The position numbers and the translations under genes were made by a program. A stretch of 64,000 nucleotides of DNA from Stachybotrys elegans (Eukaryota; Ascomycota; Sordariomycetes; Hypocreales; Stachybotryaceae). The notes below the pieces were generated by a model, which ran no database searches, had not been told where the DNA came from, and saw nothing but the letters and a program-made list of their open reading frames with translations. This document shows positions 1 to 9,949 of the stretch, piece by piece. The stretch covers positions 2,542,001 to 2,606,000 of the forward strand of contig JAGPNK010000002.1 in the NCBI GenBank assembly GCA_020746835.1. Reading direction: 5' to 3'. Positions within the stretch are counted from its first letter, which is position 1. Each line of letters begins with the position of its first letter.

Positions 1-178
1 TGGCGCGCTGTGGGGCAAGGCAAGCGGCGGCATCAAGAAGACTGGCACTCCTTCGTCTGGACCAGCCCTGGGCCAGCTCGCCAAGGAGAAGAGCAGCGCT
101 GGTATCTGGGGCGCGCCAGCCGGGAGCTCTTCCGGCCAGCCGGCTGCTGGTAGCGGATCAGGGGATCTTCTGGGCTAA
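1..178 (+). CDS. 3' end of an unidentified protein-coding gene (partial)
   Basis: An open frame from base 2 runs for 58 codons to a TAA at 176-178 and is cut by the left edge of the window. The tail is rich in Gly, Ser, Ala and Lys, contains two 'WG' dipeptides (LWGK, IWGA) and ends in GDLLG. That composition fits the disordered C-terminus of a larger adaptor or trafficking protein, but no family can be named from 58 residues. The strand is supported by the clean stop and by the absence of any competing long frame with normal composition. Confidence 0.55.
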   Translation, partial: GALWGKASGGIKKTGTPSSGPALGQLAKEKSSAGIWGAPAGSSSGQPAAGSGSGDLLG

Positions 179-1860
179 GGTTACACAGACTACTACCTAG
201 ATTGATGGATGGAGCAGCCCCGACGTGAGCACGTATAATGATGCCACAGAGGCATGTAAAGCGAAGGGGGCGAACGGACATGTCACGATTTGAGCAGTGC
301 AAGCCAGCAAAGGAGGAGGGATTAGCTAGCAACGACGAGAGGACCTTTAGATAGGCGTACCGGCGCATAAAATCAATTTGAATTGTCATGTTGCACATGT
401 TAAACAAGCAGGGAGGAGACGCAGCGGCGACTCACGCCATAGGGCCATGCATATCGCGGCCAAGCGTCCTGCAAGTACGATTACGACAAGGCAACGGCAG
501 CGTGGGAGATTGGCTCCTCATGCTGAAACACGGTCAGCTCGTGTTTGTGTTTACCCTACGATACTCGGTACACTGCCGCTCCCAAGAGAGGGGCTCAGCG
601 CGGCTGCAGGTAGCGCGAGGCAAGGCGAGGCGAGGCGAGGCGAGTCAAGAGCCACAAGCTGTTGCAAGCCATCTGCCGAGCCGATCGATGCATTTTGCTC
701 ATTTCGCCCAATATGCGGCCACCCAAGCTCAAACAGCTGAGCCTCAACCCACGGCTGTTTTGTGCGCGATGGTCGATCTGTGCCCACGAGCAACCCTCCG
801 CCAATCAAGCCCAGCTCGACCAGGTCTAGATCCCGGCCGAAAAAAATCGCCCAGGGATATATGGACGGTGCCCACAGGGAGGTTGGACGGAGGACAAGAC
901 GACGCGGTCGGCAAGGGGGGGCCCACCGACGGCCGGGATTTGCGGGCTCCATCAGCGCGCTTAGTAGCGAGCCAACGATCTGCCCTTTTCTGCCACGGGC
1001 CCTCCTCGGCGGCTAACACACACACGCAACCTTGCTACGGTCGTCCGAGGAGGGTTCGGTGGACGACGAGCATCGGGCGGGCGTGATTGGCCTGTAGACG
1101 GCGGCTGCCCACACCGGCGGGTGTCTCATGTTGAGCATGGCTATTGTTGTGTATGTAATTTTTTTTGCTAGAAGCCAAGGGCCCGGGTTCTCGGATTCAC
1201 GACACGCTGGGGCCCTGGGCAGCTTGCGCGGCTGCTTTGTCCAACGACACCGCGCGTGCTGGGGGGGTTGTTATTGTTGGCCTGGATTATTTTCCTTGGT
1301 GTGTTTGCATGTGTTTGTTTTCTTGTGGTTACGAGATGCAGGGAAGATGCGAAGCGCTGAGGCATCCTGGCGATGGACTCATTCCGTGTATAAGATGGCC
1401 AGCTCGTCCACCTCTATTGAGGGTCTTTCTTTTCTCTTCCATACAAACACAACAATCAATACAGTCTCTCTCCTATCTCTCTCTTTCTTTTTCTCTTTTT
1501 CCTTTCTATTTCCTTGTTTCCTTTGTCAGGGTCTAGGTTTCTCTCAGTCTTGCACTATTCTTACGATTCCTATCTTCTGGTCCCTATCACCATATCAAAA
1601 CGCCTACTCTGGACTATTTATCCTTTTTCATTGTTCTTGAAGACGACAGAGATTGATTCTCTCCTCGTCCGATCCTCACACCCTTCTCCTCGCAACCCAT
1701 CGCCAACCTGCTGTTCCACGGCAGGCCCTCCGACAAAATTTCCTCCTCCACCGACTCCCTCCCTACTCTTCCCTTCTACTCCAAGCATCTGCCTCTGCGT
1801 ACCGTCGGTGGCTCATCGCGACCTAGACTGTCACTGATCACTCCCGCTTCGATCAACAAG
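179..1860. other. Intergenic region with pyrimidine-rich leader
   Basis: This is the 3' flank of the first gene and the promoter/leader of the MARVEL-type gene. It holds a short GGCGA pentamer run at about 616-644. Long CT-rich tracts at about 1420-1560 and 1660-1850 look like a fungal 5' leader. No convincing gene was seen; the overlapping frames here have no protein-like composition. Confidence 0.6.
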
Positions 1861-2488
1861 ATGGCTTCTCCCCCATCTCACGGCGCTTTGGGCGTGACCT
1901 TTACCGTCACCCGGGTCCTGCAGTTTGCTGCGCTCATCACAATCATCGGACTGACGTCCAACTTCATCGCTGAGGTGGTTAATGGCGGGTTCGAATCTCC
2001 TTCGGCCCTCATTGGAACACTGGTTGTTGTAAGTGGAACCTCATCAACGCAGGAAGCAAGTCGAATACTAATGGAAGCAAAAGGCTTGCTTGGCGACCGT
2101 CTACTTGGTCATCACCTACATTCTCTACTGGGATTCGATGCTCCCCTTCCTCCTCACCACGGCTGCCGACACGGCCGCGCTCGTGGCCGTCATCGTGGTG
2201 GCTTGCGTCCTGGGACGACCCGTCAGCTACCTGAACTGCCGAGACTTCCCGTCCGAGGGCAACACGGCCAACTTTGTCAACTCGCTGTTCCACAACGTCT
2301 ACCACTCGCGCAACGACGTTTTCATGTGGGTGGACGCGGACCGGGGCTCGTGCACCGAGATCAAGGTCGTCTGGGGCATGAGCATCTCGCTGTGCGTGCT
2401 CTTCTTCTTCTCGGCCGTCACCACGGGGTGCCTGTGGAAGCGTCTGAGGAACCTGGCCGCCATGCAGGCGCCCAAGGACCTCGAATGA
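1861..2488 (+). CDS. MARVEL-type four-helix membrane protein
   Basis: Exons are 1861-2028 and 2084-2488; the intron has donor GTAAGT, branch ACTAAT and acceptor AAAG and is in phase 0. The 190-residue product has four hydrophobic segments (about residues 15-35, 50-75, 80-100 and 158-178), a conserved-looking Cys before the third loop (LNCRDF), and a basic KRLRN just after the last helix. This is the layout of fungal MARVEL-domain proteins, which sit in plasma-membrane or secretory membranes. The start codon follows a CT-rich leader. Oddity: the frame stops at TGA 2486-2488 but stays open in the same frame to 2953 with very protein-like sequence (see the separate pseudogene/extension entry). 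The family call is from topology, not a precise motif. Confidence 0.7.
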
Positions 2489-2953
2489 AGGTGCGGCCGT
2501 GGGGACGCGGCGGCGGCGACGGCGCCGCCCAGGGTGCTGAGGAAAGGCCCCAGTCTTGGGACCTTGGCCGTGGCTCACGGCGAGAGGAGGTTCGACAGCG
2601 ATGCGTCCGACACGGACAGCACAGCCTCTCGACGCAAGCCGGTGCCGTGGTTCCCGCCGCCCCCCACGGCGCCGATCCGCGAGAAGAAGAAGACTCGCGT
2701 GCGGGAGGCGCCCCAGCCTGTAGAGGAGATGCCACCGCTGCCACCGCTACCTCCGGCGCACGCGATGCTGTCCCCAAAGGTCATGGGCGATCCGTTCCCG
2801 CCGCGGAAGCCGCTGGCGCGGATGATGTCGAAGCGCAAGACGCTGCTGGAGCGCATCGAGGGATGGTGGGATCTGGGGCTTTTGGAGAAGCGGCAGACGC
2901 TCGCCGCAGGAGGAGGACTTAATATCCGATCGCCTCTGTCGCCGAGAGCATGA
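2489..2953 (+). pseudogene. In-frame C-terminal extension after the MARVEL gene's TGA
   Basis: After the TGA at 2486-2488 the same frame is open for 154 more codons and ends at TGA 2951-2953. The predicted tail is hydrophilic. It has an acidic-Ser patch (RRFDSDASDTDST), proline-rich stretches (WFPPPPTAP), basic clusters, and an amphipathic ending with GWWDLGLLEKR, which looks like a cytoplasmic tail. The simplest explanations are a recent CGA-to-TGA nonsense change, stop-codon readthrough or a sequencing error. No good splice pair that removes the TGA while keeping the frame was found. If read through, the protein would be 345 residues. Confidence 0.45.
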
Positions 2954-3507
2954 ATCTCGATAATTGTCTAATCTGTAGTTTTTTTTGGATGGTTTTTTTG
3001 TGTTTAGTTTTGACAGATCAGATTGTTCCTTGGGATCCTGGCTTCTTGCGCAGGCCCGATTAATTCGGTGTGGTTCGCCGATAATAAAAGCAGTATTTTT
3101 GGGCTATAATATCAACGGACAGAATATTAGTATTATACCAAGTATGATACTTGGCCGAAACCTGATGCAATTAATGGTGGTGATAACTTGGCTGCTGAAA
3201 TTGAGGCGAAGCGGCTGACAAATAATCAACCAACTTCCATGGCTCCTTCTCACCTTGGAGGAACTAAAATCGAGCAGGGCATGGGAAGGAGCTCAGCCTT
3301 TGAACATTTCAGCTCTGCGATCGGCAGTCATGCCCGGACAATGATCCTGCCGTCTCTCCAGCCGCAGATTCGCCTCAGACAATCCAGGCAATGATTGTAT
3401 CCTTCATCATTTCTCGCCCGCATCCTTGATCCATCCATCCATCACCAATCACACTCAACACAGCCTCAACGACGACGACCATCATCATATCATAATCATC
3501 CATCACA
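2954..3507. other. Intergenic region upstream of a Zn2Cys6 regulator
   Basis: AT-richer 3' flank of the MARVEL gene, then the promoter of the regulator gene. A run of CAT/ATC repeats lies just before the start codon (about 3425-3507). No gene is seen. Confidence 0.5.
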
Positions 3508-5466
3508 ATGATGATGCGCAGTTTCATGGGCGGCAAGGTGCGCTCCAACAATGGCTGCTACACCTGTCGCCTCCGCCGCAAGAAGTGCGATGAGTCGCGT
3601 CCCATCTGCTCCTCGTGCCAGACGCTCGAGATCACTTGCCACTTTGGCGACTCCAAGCCCGACTGGATGGATTCCGGCCCCAAGCAGAGGGAGATGGCGG
3701 ATAGGATAAAAGCACAGGTCAAGAAGCAGGCCACCCAGCGTAGGGATCGCAAGTATCTCGAGATTCTCGAGAGCGGCACTAGGAAGTTCCATTTGAGTGA
3801 CGATGCGGCTGCAGCTGCATCTGCGACTCCAACGCCAACGCCACCAGCATCATCAGCACAAGCATCGGCATCGGCATCGGCACAGGCGCCAACGTCCGCG
3901 TTGGCCCCGACGCCGGTGGGGAGACATGAAGTACCAGATACCGTCATGTCCATATCTACGGCTTCAGATACGGACCGCCAGTCCAGCACTGACACAGGCC
4001 CAACACCCTCATCCAGCAACACAAGCGCCGGCTCGCCGCCCGAGGTTTCTTGGCATGTCCAGGCCTTCCCACGCAAGCCGGAGCCACAGGCAGGGCCGGA
4101 TCACGATATCCATTTCATCATGATCTACCTCGACTACGTCTTCCCTCATCTATTCCCCTTCTACAAACCTTCCGTCCTGACCGGCGGCCGTGGCTGGATC
4201 ATGGACACGGTGCAGCGCAACAAAGCCGTCTACCACTCCGTCATCAGCCTGGCGTCGTACTACTTTAGCCTTGTCGTGGCCGGCGACACGATTCAGCACA
4301 AGGCCTGCACCGATAGGATGGTCACCCAGCTCCAAACCCAGCTGGAGCTCGGGCTGCGAGAGCTGCAACGCGAGGTCGAGGCCATCCAAGGGCAACGGAT
4401 GAACATCCAGTCCGGCCTCGTCGCCATGGAAAGTATCCTGCAGATGCTCATCTTCGAAGTCGCGACGAGCCACAGCCAGAACTGGATAATGCATCTAGAC
4501 GGCGCCATTGCCATATTCATGCAAATCATCCCCGACCCGGATTCCTGGACCGAAGCCCTCACGAATTCCCTGGGTGAGGTCTGGCCCAAGGCAGCGGATA
4601 TGGAGGTGTCTCTTCGCCCGTGGAGCACCAGCCAGGCGGCCATGCGCTTCTTCACCGGAAATCTTCTATTCATGGACGTCATGGCCAGCGTCACGCTGGG
4701 GTCTGTACCGCGGCTGTGCAGTTATCAGGGCACCATCACGCCAGGCTGTGACCATCAGGTCGCCGAGCGCCCGCCTCAGAGCCCCGGCCCTATCGCCTTG
4801 CAAGAGTTTGTGGGCCTCGCCAATATGGTTGTTCAGATGATCGGGGACGTGGCCACTCTGCATTCGTGGAAGAAGGCCCAGAGAAAGGCAGGCTCGCTCT
4901 CGGTCCACGAGCTCGTCGCCCGGGGCAAAGTTCTCGAGGATGCCATCAAGGGTTGCCTGGAGTTTATGGAAAACGCCCTGGATGCAAACAAGGCCAACAT
5001 GCACGAGGACAGGACGTTTGCCGGCGCCCCAGTCCAGGATCCCATGGGCACAACCCGACCGATATATGGAGCAGTACTGCCACCCGCTCTGCTGATGCAT
5101 AACTTTGTTTGGCTCCAGGCTACCCTAACGTACCTGCATACCGTCATCTCGGGCTGGCAGCCCTCGGCGCCAGAGATACAGGCTTCAGTCGCCAAGACAC
5201 GGGACTACCTCCTCAACCTGCCCTCCTCTTCGTCCCTCAAGACTATGGTATGGCCGTTCTGCGTGTCGGGCTGCTTGTCGCCACCAGAGGACGAGGACAT
5301 CTACCGCTGCATCATGCGGAGGCTGGGCCCTCTACAAGTCTTTGGGACCATGCAAGGAGCGATGCAGGTCATGGAGAAGATGTGGAGCATTCGAGACCAG
5401 ATAGATGAGCAGTGGGACATGGCGCAGTGCTTGAACGTGCTGGGCTACGGCGTTTTGCTCATCTGA
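3508..5466 (+). CDS. Zn2Cys6 transcription factor (Fungal_trans_2-like)
   Basis: This is a single exon of 652 residues. The binuclear zinc cluster is near the N-terminus, with cysteines at 17, 20, 27, 34, 37 and 44 (C-x2-C-x6-C-x6-C-x2-C-x6-C) and a basic RLRRKK between the second and third. A low-complexity Ala/Pro/Ser linker (about 95-190) follows. Then comes a helical regulatory region beginning with the typical 'YLDYVFPHLFPFY' segment near residue 210, as in the Fungal_trans_2 (DUF3468) class. The start is the first of three consecutive ATGs; a later one would not alter the zinc cluster. The product should be a nuclear DNA-binding regulator. Its targets cannot be inferred, because neighbouring genes form no obvious pathway. 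Confidence 0.9.
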   Translation: MMMRSFMGGKVRSNNGCYTCRLRRKKCDESRPICSSCQTLEITCHFGDSKPDWMDSGPKQREMADRIKAQVKKQATQRRDRKYLEILESGTRKFHLSDDAAAAASATPTPTPPASSAQASASASAQAPTSALAPTPVGRHEVPDTVMSISTASDTDRQSSTDTGPTPSSSNTSAGSPPEVSWHVQAFPRKPEPQAGPDHDIHFIMIYLDYVFPHLFPFYKPSVLTGGRGWIMDTVQRNKAVYHSVISLASYYFSLVVAGDTIQHKACTDRMVTQLQTQLELGLRELQREVEAIQGQRMNIQSGLVAMESILQMLIFEVATSHSQNWIMHLDGAIAIFMQIIPDPDSWTEALTNSLGEVWPKAADMEVSLRPWSTSQAAMRFFTGNLLFMDVMASVTLGSVPRLCSYQGTITPGCDHQVAERPPQSPGPIALQEFVGLANMVVQMIGDVATLHSWKKAQRKAGSLSVHELVARGKVLEDAIKGCLEFMENALDANKANMHEDRTFAGAPVQDPMGTTRPIYGAVLPPALLMHNFVWLQATLTYLHTVISGWQPSAPEIQASVAKTRDYLLNLPSSSSLKTMVWPFCVSGCLSPPEDEDIYRCIMRRLGPLQVFGTMQGAMQVMEKMWSIRDQIDEQWDMAQCLNVLGYGVLLI

Positions 5467-5784
5467 TACCCCGAGGGAAAGGCCGCTTAGGAAGCGGTGA
5501 TGATTTACGATTGGAAATTCACTGAATGATGAGAGTAAGCAAAGGACGCGAGACGACATGACGGGCCGTGGACTTGGCAGCTTGAATGTCTTTGTATTTT
5601 CCTCTGTTTTGACCACCAACGTATCACGAGCGTGAATCCAGCCCGGGACTCTCCTGCTCACATCAATCAGTCAGTGATGACGTGTATCCATCTTCCCTGA
5701 ACCCCAGCTGAGATGTATGCAAATCCAGTCACCGACACTTGACGTTGACCTGATGCTCACACCCGCCGTCCATCACGACCATAT
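5467..5784. other. Short convergent intergenic region
   Basis: Lies between the 3' ends of the Zn2Cys6 gene (plus) and the MGCC gene (minus). It presumably holds both polyadenylation regions. No gene is seen. Confidence 0.5.
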
Positions 5785-6234
5785 TCATCCCACAGTACGC
5801 GGGGAGACGGGGGACGAGCTGCTGGAGCTGGAGCTGCTGGAGCTGCTCTTGGGGGGATCTGCGGACTCGGACGCTTCGCCAGGGGGCGCGGTCACTGACA
5901 CAATAGGAATATCGGGGGACGGCTGCTGAGCAAAGTCCTTTACCACTGTATCCTGCGCGACGATGGGCTCGGCAGCCGGGGCGGCAGGGTCTGGGAGCGG
6001 CGCCATGGGCGTGATGACGGGGAGAGGCTCGGGGGCGGCGACCGAAGTAGCAGGCGGCTCGGCGGCAGCGGGCTGCTGCGGAGTCGGCTCGCTGGGAACT
6101 CTGACGGGTCAATCTTGTTAGCATCCTCTGCGGCAAGGGACATCAAGAGGAGGGGGACGTTACGGCTGCGGCGGCGGCGTATGCTCTTGACGAGGCGTGA
6201 TGGCTTCATCGCCGGATGAGTGGCAGCAACCCAT
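5785..6234 (-). CDS. Small predicted myristoylated/palmitoylated protein (MGCCHS start)
   Basis: Two exons on the minus strand, 6234-6164 and 6100-5785. The 63 bp intron has donor GTAACG, branch GCTAAC and acceptor TCAG. The product is 128 residues. It begins MGCCHS, which fits N-myristoylation at Gly2 (Ser6 present) with Cys3 and Cys4 available for palmitoylation, so membrane anchoring is expected. The rest is Pro/Ala/Glu-rich and disordered and contains a polyserine run of about 12 near the C-terminus, encoded by AGC repeats. No enzyme domain is seen. The start resembles lipid-anchored scaffold proteins such as Lamtor1/Ego1, but the body does not let me assign that family. It is the first of three neighbouring genes with an MGxxxS start. 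Confidence 0.7.
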
Positions 6235-6946
6235 GATAGGCGGGGATTTCCACGACGAGTGTATGTATGGCTTTGGAATCAGCGTGATCGTTCACCAGAG
6301 AGTGTAATGTTAGAAGAATGTAAGAAAGAAGAAAAAGAGAAGAAGGAGGGGGAAAAAAACAACAAGGAGAGCCAAGGGGTCTTGCCTGCTGGGAGGGAAC
6401 GCTGTGTAAGAAGATGTTATATCGTCGTCGCGTGCGTGCTTCATGCAAACAGCCGTGGCTCACCGACCGCGCACAGATGATCTGAACAGGTGCTGTGTTC
6501 TCTTTGTTTTGTTTTTGTTTTCCCCCTTCTTCCCCGACGAGAGCGAGATGAGTCACATGAAGGCGAAGGCCAATTTTTTTCTTCTTCATTTGTTTGCTTT
6601 TTTCTCTTCTTTTCTTTCTTTTTCGATTTAGGGGGGAGGACGGGATGAGCTGTTGTCGTACGGCGACGGGTGCCAGCACATGGCGTGGGAAATTGGCGGC
6701 ACTGCCAGTGACGATACGAGTGCATGTGCAAAAAAGCAAACGGGGCCCTGCAAAATCACCAAGGTATTATTACTGATTACATTAGTAGCTTTAAGTACAG
6801 GAGTGGCTGCTGGTGTTCTGACTCCCGGTTAGGGGGAGAAGGGAGGTATTCAATATGTGAATCTCTGGTGTCTCTATCATCGCACACCTTGATGCTGCGC
6901 CCGAGCATATACCGGCATGTATGTAGGCATGCTGTCGCAATCCGCT
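6235..6946. other. Intergenic region with purine-rich leader
   Basis: Upstream of the MGCC gene. On the minus strand it reads as CT-rich leader sequence (the plus strand shows GAAGAAAAAGAG-type purine tracts at about 6315-6365). There are T-rich tracts at about 6575-6630. It also contains the 3' flank of the repeat-protein gene. No gene is seen. Confidence 0.5.
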
Positions 6947-8932
6947 TCACCTCTTTCCCTTCTTCTTGCGCTTCTTGCGCTTCCCATTGCCAGGGGGAGA
7001 CGGGCCGGCCTGAGGCGGACTTGCTTTCCTGTTGACTGCGTCGTCGCCGCCATTGCTGCCACCGCTATTGTCTTCATTGCCACCGAAGCACGCTGGAATC
7101 TCAGACCTGTGAGATCTCGTAGATCGCACGGGACTTGTAGAGCGATAGGAAGCCACAGAGCCGCCGGGAGCCACCGATGCTCCAGAGCTCTTCGCAGAAC
7201 GCGGGCGGCTTGGGCCTGCCACCGAGGCATCTGACTCTTCACTTCTTGTTGATCGCCGTGAAGGTACAGGGCTATGCAGACTTCTCATCGAACCATGAGA
7301 AGCCACAGATCTCCTGGAGCTCTTTGAAAGGGGTGCACTCATGGAGCCAGGAGGGCTTGTCACGCCTGGAAGGTCCGCAGAGACCTGACTTCTAGTAGAA
7401 CCTCGAGAAACCATAGATACCCGAGAACCCTCCACAGAGCGGGGAGGCTGTATGGATTCCACGGAAAAGTTGGATTCCTGGCTCTGTACAGTACCATAAA
7501 AACTCCTCCCGGAAACCCGAGAACTCACAGATCTCCCAGGACTATTCGGAGGGCGGTATACACTTGTAGAGCCACGAGGGCTTGCCACGCCCGAGAGATC
7601 TGTAGAGGCCTGACTTCTCATAGAGCCTTGAGAAACCATTGGAATCTGGGAACCCTCCACAGAGCGCCGAGACTCTATAGATCCCAAAGAAACGATAGAT
7701 TCCTGGCTTTGCACAGTACCATAGGAGCTTCTCTCAGACACCCGAGAACCCTTCACCGAGCGCGGAGGCTCTATGGATACCGAAGAAACGACAGATTCCT
7801 GGCTTTGCACAGTACCATAAAGACTCCTCCTGGATACCCGAGAAACATTTACAGAGCGTGGAGGCTCTATGGATCCCAAAGAAACGTTGGATTCCTGGCT
7901 TCGTACAGTACCATGGGAGCTTCTCTCAGACACCCGAGAACCCTTCACAGAGCGCGGAGGCTCTATGGATCCCAAAGAAACACTAGATTCCTGGCTTTGC
8001 ACCGTACTATAAAGACTCCTCGCGGATACCCGAGAAGCCTTCACAGAGTGCGGAGGCTCTATGGATCCCAAAGAAGCCTCGGATTCCTCGCTTCGCACAG
8101 TACCATGAAAACTCCTCCCAGACACTCGGGAACCAACAGACCCATGCCGACTCACAGGCCCTCGGGAACTCACAGACGCCCGAGAGCGCGCAGACTGATG
8201 AGAACTCTCAGGCCCTCTCAGAGCCAAAAACGTCCTAGGATTCGGAGCCTTGATAGGACTGACGGGTATCTCGGGGCTGGCAGCTTCCAATATGACGGTG
8301 TCGGAGCTACCGTAGTTCTCAGGGGCCGCATGCGTCTCATACGCCCCGGGCAAGTCAAGACTGATGATGGATTGGTCAGGGATCAGAGGTCTCTCAGGGT
8401 CTCTGGATCGCCGAAATTCCAGCGATGCTCGACGGCTCACGGAGCTTGAGGGGCTCACGGTACTCACAGGACGCTCGTTAGCAGAGACTCCACTGTGGTG
8501 AGAAGCGATATCAGATCCGCGATGCCTGGGGCTCATATTCTCGGGTTGAGCCGTCCAATCCTCTTGGAAGGACGAAGATGTAAGAGCGGCGACTGGCTCC
8601 CTGTATTCCGGGTATCTGTGTGTCTTTGATCGGTGTTTCTTGGATCGATGCTTCTTGGACCGATGCTTCTTGGACCAGTGTTTCTTGGACCGGTGCTTCT
8701 TGTACCGCTTCTTGTGATGCTTGCCGCGGTGACCCTGCCTATGTCTTTGGCTCAACCGTGCAGCCGTAGGAGCCATGAGGAGGTCTATGAGCCCAGGCTC
8801 TCGGTGGCGCTTGGGCTTCTTTTCTCTGGAACGCCATTCCCCCTGTGATGTGAAGCCGGCCCGTTCCCAACCGTGCGATTTCTTCGGCTTCTTGGAGCGC
8901 TTTACTCGATGTTTTGATGTCAGAGAACCCAT
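6947..8932 (-). CDS. Ser/Arg-rich repeat protein with MGSLTS start
   Basis: Single exon, 661 residues. The start chosen is the ATG at 8932 in the strong context CAACCATGG; the frame is open further upstream but has no ATG there, and a TATA-like element lies about 125 bp upstream. The protein begins MGSLTS, which matches the N-myristoylation consensus. It then has a very basic region with HRSKK pentamer repeats (15 bp period, about 8631-8715), a Ser-rich middle, at least six copies of a roughly 32-residue unit (core GTVxSQES...LGSIEPPRSV), and a lysine-rich end (KKRKKKGKR). No catalytic domain is present. It may be a membrane-associated scaffold or a nucleic-acid-binding SR-like protein; localisation is ambiguous, since the basic tracts could also act as nuclear signals. 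Confidence 0.7.
   Translation of the reverse strand: MGSLTSKHRVKRSKKPKKSHGWERAGFTSQGEWRSREKKPKRHREPGLIDLLMAPTAARLSQRHRQGHRGKHHKKRYKKHRSKKHWSKKHRSKKHRSKKHRSKTHRYPEYREPVAALTSSSFQEDWTAQPENMSPRHRGSDIASHHSGVSANERPVSTVSPSSSVSRRASLEFRRSRDPERPLIPDQSIISLDLPGAYETHAAPENYGSSDTVILEAASPEIPVSPIKAPNPRTFLALRGPESSHQSARSRASVSSRGPVSRHGSVGSRVSGRSFHGTVRSEESEASLGSIEPPHSVKASRVSARSLYSTVQSQESSVSLGSIEPPRSVKGSRVSERSSHGTVRSQESNVSLGSIEPPRSVNVSRVSRRSLYGTVQSQESVVSSVSIEPPRSVKGSRVSERSSYGTVQSQESIVSLGSIESRRSVEGSQIPMVSQGSMRSQASTDLSGVASPRGSTSVYRPPNSPGRSVSSRVSGRSFYGTVQSQESNFSVESIQPPRSVEGSRVSMVSRGSTRSQVSADLPGVTSPPGSMSAPLSKSSRRSVASHGSMRSLHSPVPSRRSTRSEESDASVAGPSRPRSAKSSGASVAPGGSVASYRSTSPVRSTRSHRSEIPACFGGNEDNSGGSNGGDDAVNRKASPPQAGPSPPGNGKRKKRKKKGKR
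7440..8140 (-). repeat. Tandem ~96 bp coding repeats in the Ser/Arg-rich gene
   Basis: Within the repeat-protein gene a unit of about 96 bp (32 residues) recurs at least six times. Five copies are nearly contiguous between about 7655 and 8140, and a further copy lies at about 7445-7540. The units keep the core 'GTVxSQES' and 'SIEPPRSV' while flanking residues vary. This suggests expansion by unequal exchange with selection on the core. Confidence 0.75.
8625..8715 (-). repeat. 15 bp repeats encoding HRSKK pentamers
   Basis: A 15 bp period is directly visible on the plus strand (units like CTTCTTGGACCGATG), giving about five or six consecutive K-K-H-R-S pentamers in the minus-strand protein. 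Confidence 0.8.
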
Positions 8933-9949
8933 GGTTGCGACTGCTCTATGTGGATTCTCTAAGGGAAACAGAGCATGGATAACATGGATAGAGAGAAGAG
9001 GGAGAGTGGCTCTCAATACAGAGGAACAACAGAGAACGAGATGGAGGGAGGTGTCTCCTATTTATCGGCCAGGAAAAGTGCGATGAAGAACTCACATCAC
9101 CCCTTGCTGTGATACTCCGTGCGTCCATGAACAATAAAAGAGCAATGTAGTTCCATGATTCTTTGTTTCTTCAGGCCAAGAACCGAACTCACCAACCGCG
9201 ATGCACGGAAACTTGATGCGTAGCAACATGACTTCGGACCTGCTTTTGTTAGCCATGAAGGCATCGTGAAGCTGGGCAATGGATATTGTGATGAGAGATC
9301 TGGAGCGGTGTCCGTGACTAACCACGGTGTCTCCTAGCTTCTCGGGAGCAATCAGGCACAAAAGGAGTCGGTTTTGTTCATCAAAGACAGAGGCGGGCAG
9401 ACGCATCGATTCGTAGTGGCTTCGAGTTGCTGTCAAAACGTGGCCTGCATTTCTGACATGGGAGCTTCTCTTCTCGGGCCAGCCAAGCTATCCATCCCAC
9501 TATGCCAGGTAATCCTCCTGTGGCAAATATTCACGAATCTGCTCTTCCTACCATATGATGGCCTTATGTCCCAAGACTCCAGACTCCTCTTCAATGGTTT
9601 AGGTCTAGTCGTACCTGTGACCTTAACAAAACTCCAAGAGTCAGAATAACTACATCATCAACATATGCTGCATGTATGCAACGCAGTTGTCCCACGGTCT
9701 GGATCAAGGACCACAGACCAGTAGAACTGTTGACGTCGTAGTGGCATAACTGACGTACGAGATTCCCCTTGAACGCCAGCGCTTCTCATCTGCCCCTTAC
9801 AAGTGGCTGTTGTACGCTGTGGTATAGGCTTGTTGGGACATTGCTGACGAAGAGGCACTACGCCCTAAGACCCATTAGCATGTCGCTCAAAGACGAGTAA
9901 CTTCACTGGAACTGACATGACAAACAGAGCATCCAGGAAATAGACTGCT
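8933..9949. other. Intergenic region, one weak ORF
   Basis: Promoter of the repeat-protein gene plus the 3' flank of the MGSCFS gene. A minus-strand frame at 9092-9436 (no strong start, about 114 codons) has a fairly protein-like middle (SLITISIAQLHDAFMANKS), but no recognisable domain and no splice partner that I could support. I leave it uncalled. Confidence 0.35.
9057..9066 (-). promoter_or_regulatory. TATA-like element for the repeat-protein gene
   Basis: On the minus strand this reads GATAAATAGG, about 125 bp upstream of the chosen ATG at 8932. A CT-rich leader (CATCTCGTTCTCTG...) begins about 25-30 bp downstream, a plausible start-site arrangement. Confidence 0.45.

Noticed and set aside
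1984..1998. GGGTTCGAATCTCC string like a tRNA B box
   Set aside because: It codes for GFESP in exon 1 of the MARVEL gene; there is no A box and no cloverleaf.
1861..2922. A 353-codon continuous frame starting at the MARVEL ATG
   Set aside because: It ignores a perfect intron (GTAAGT/ACTAAT/AG) and leaves the membrane-helix frame for an Arg/Gly-rich shadow frame.
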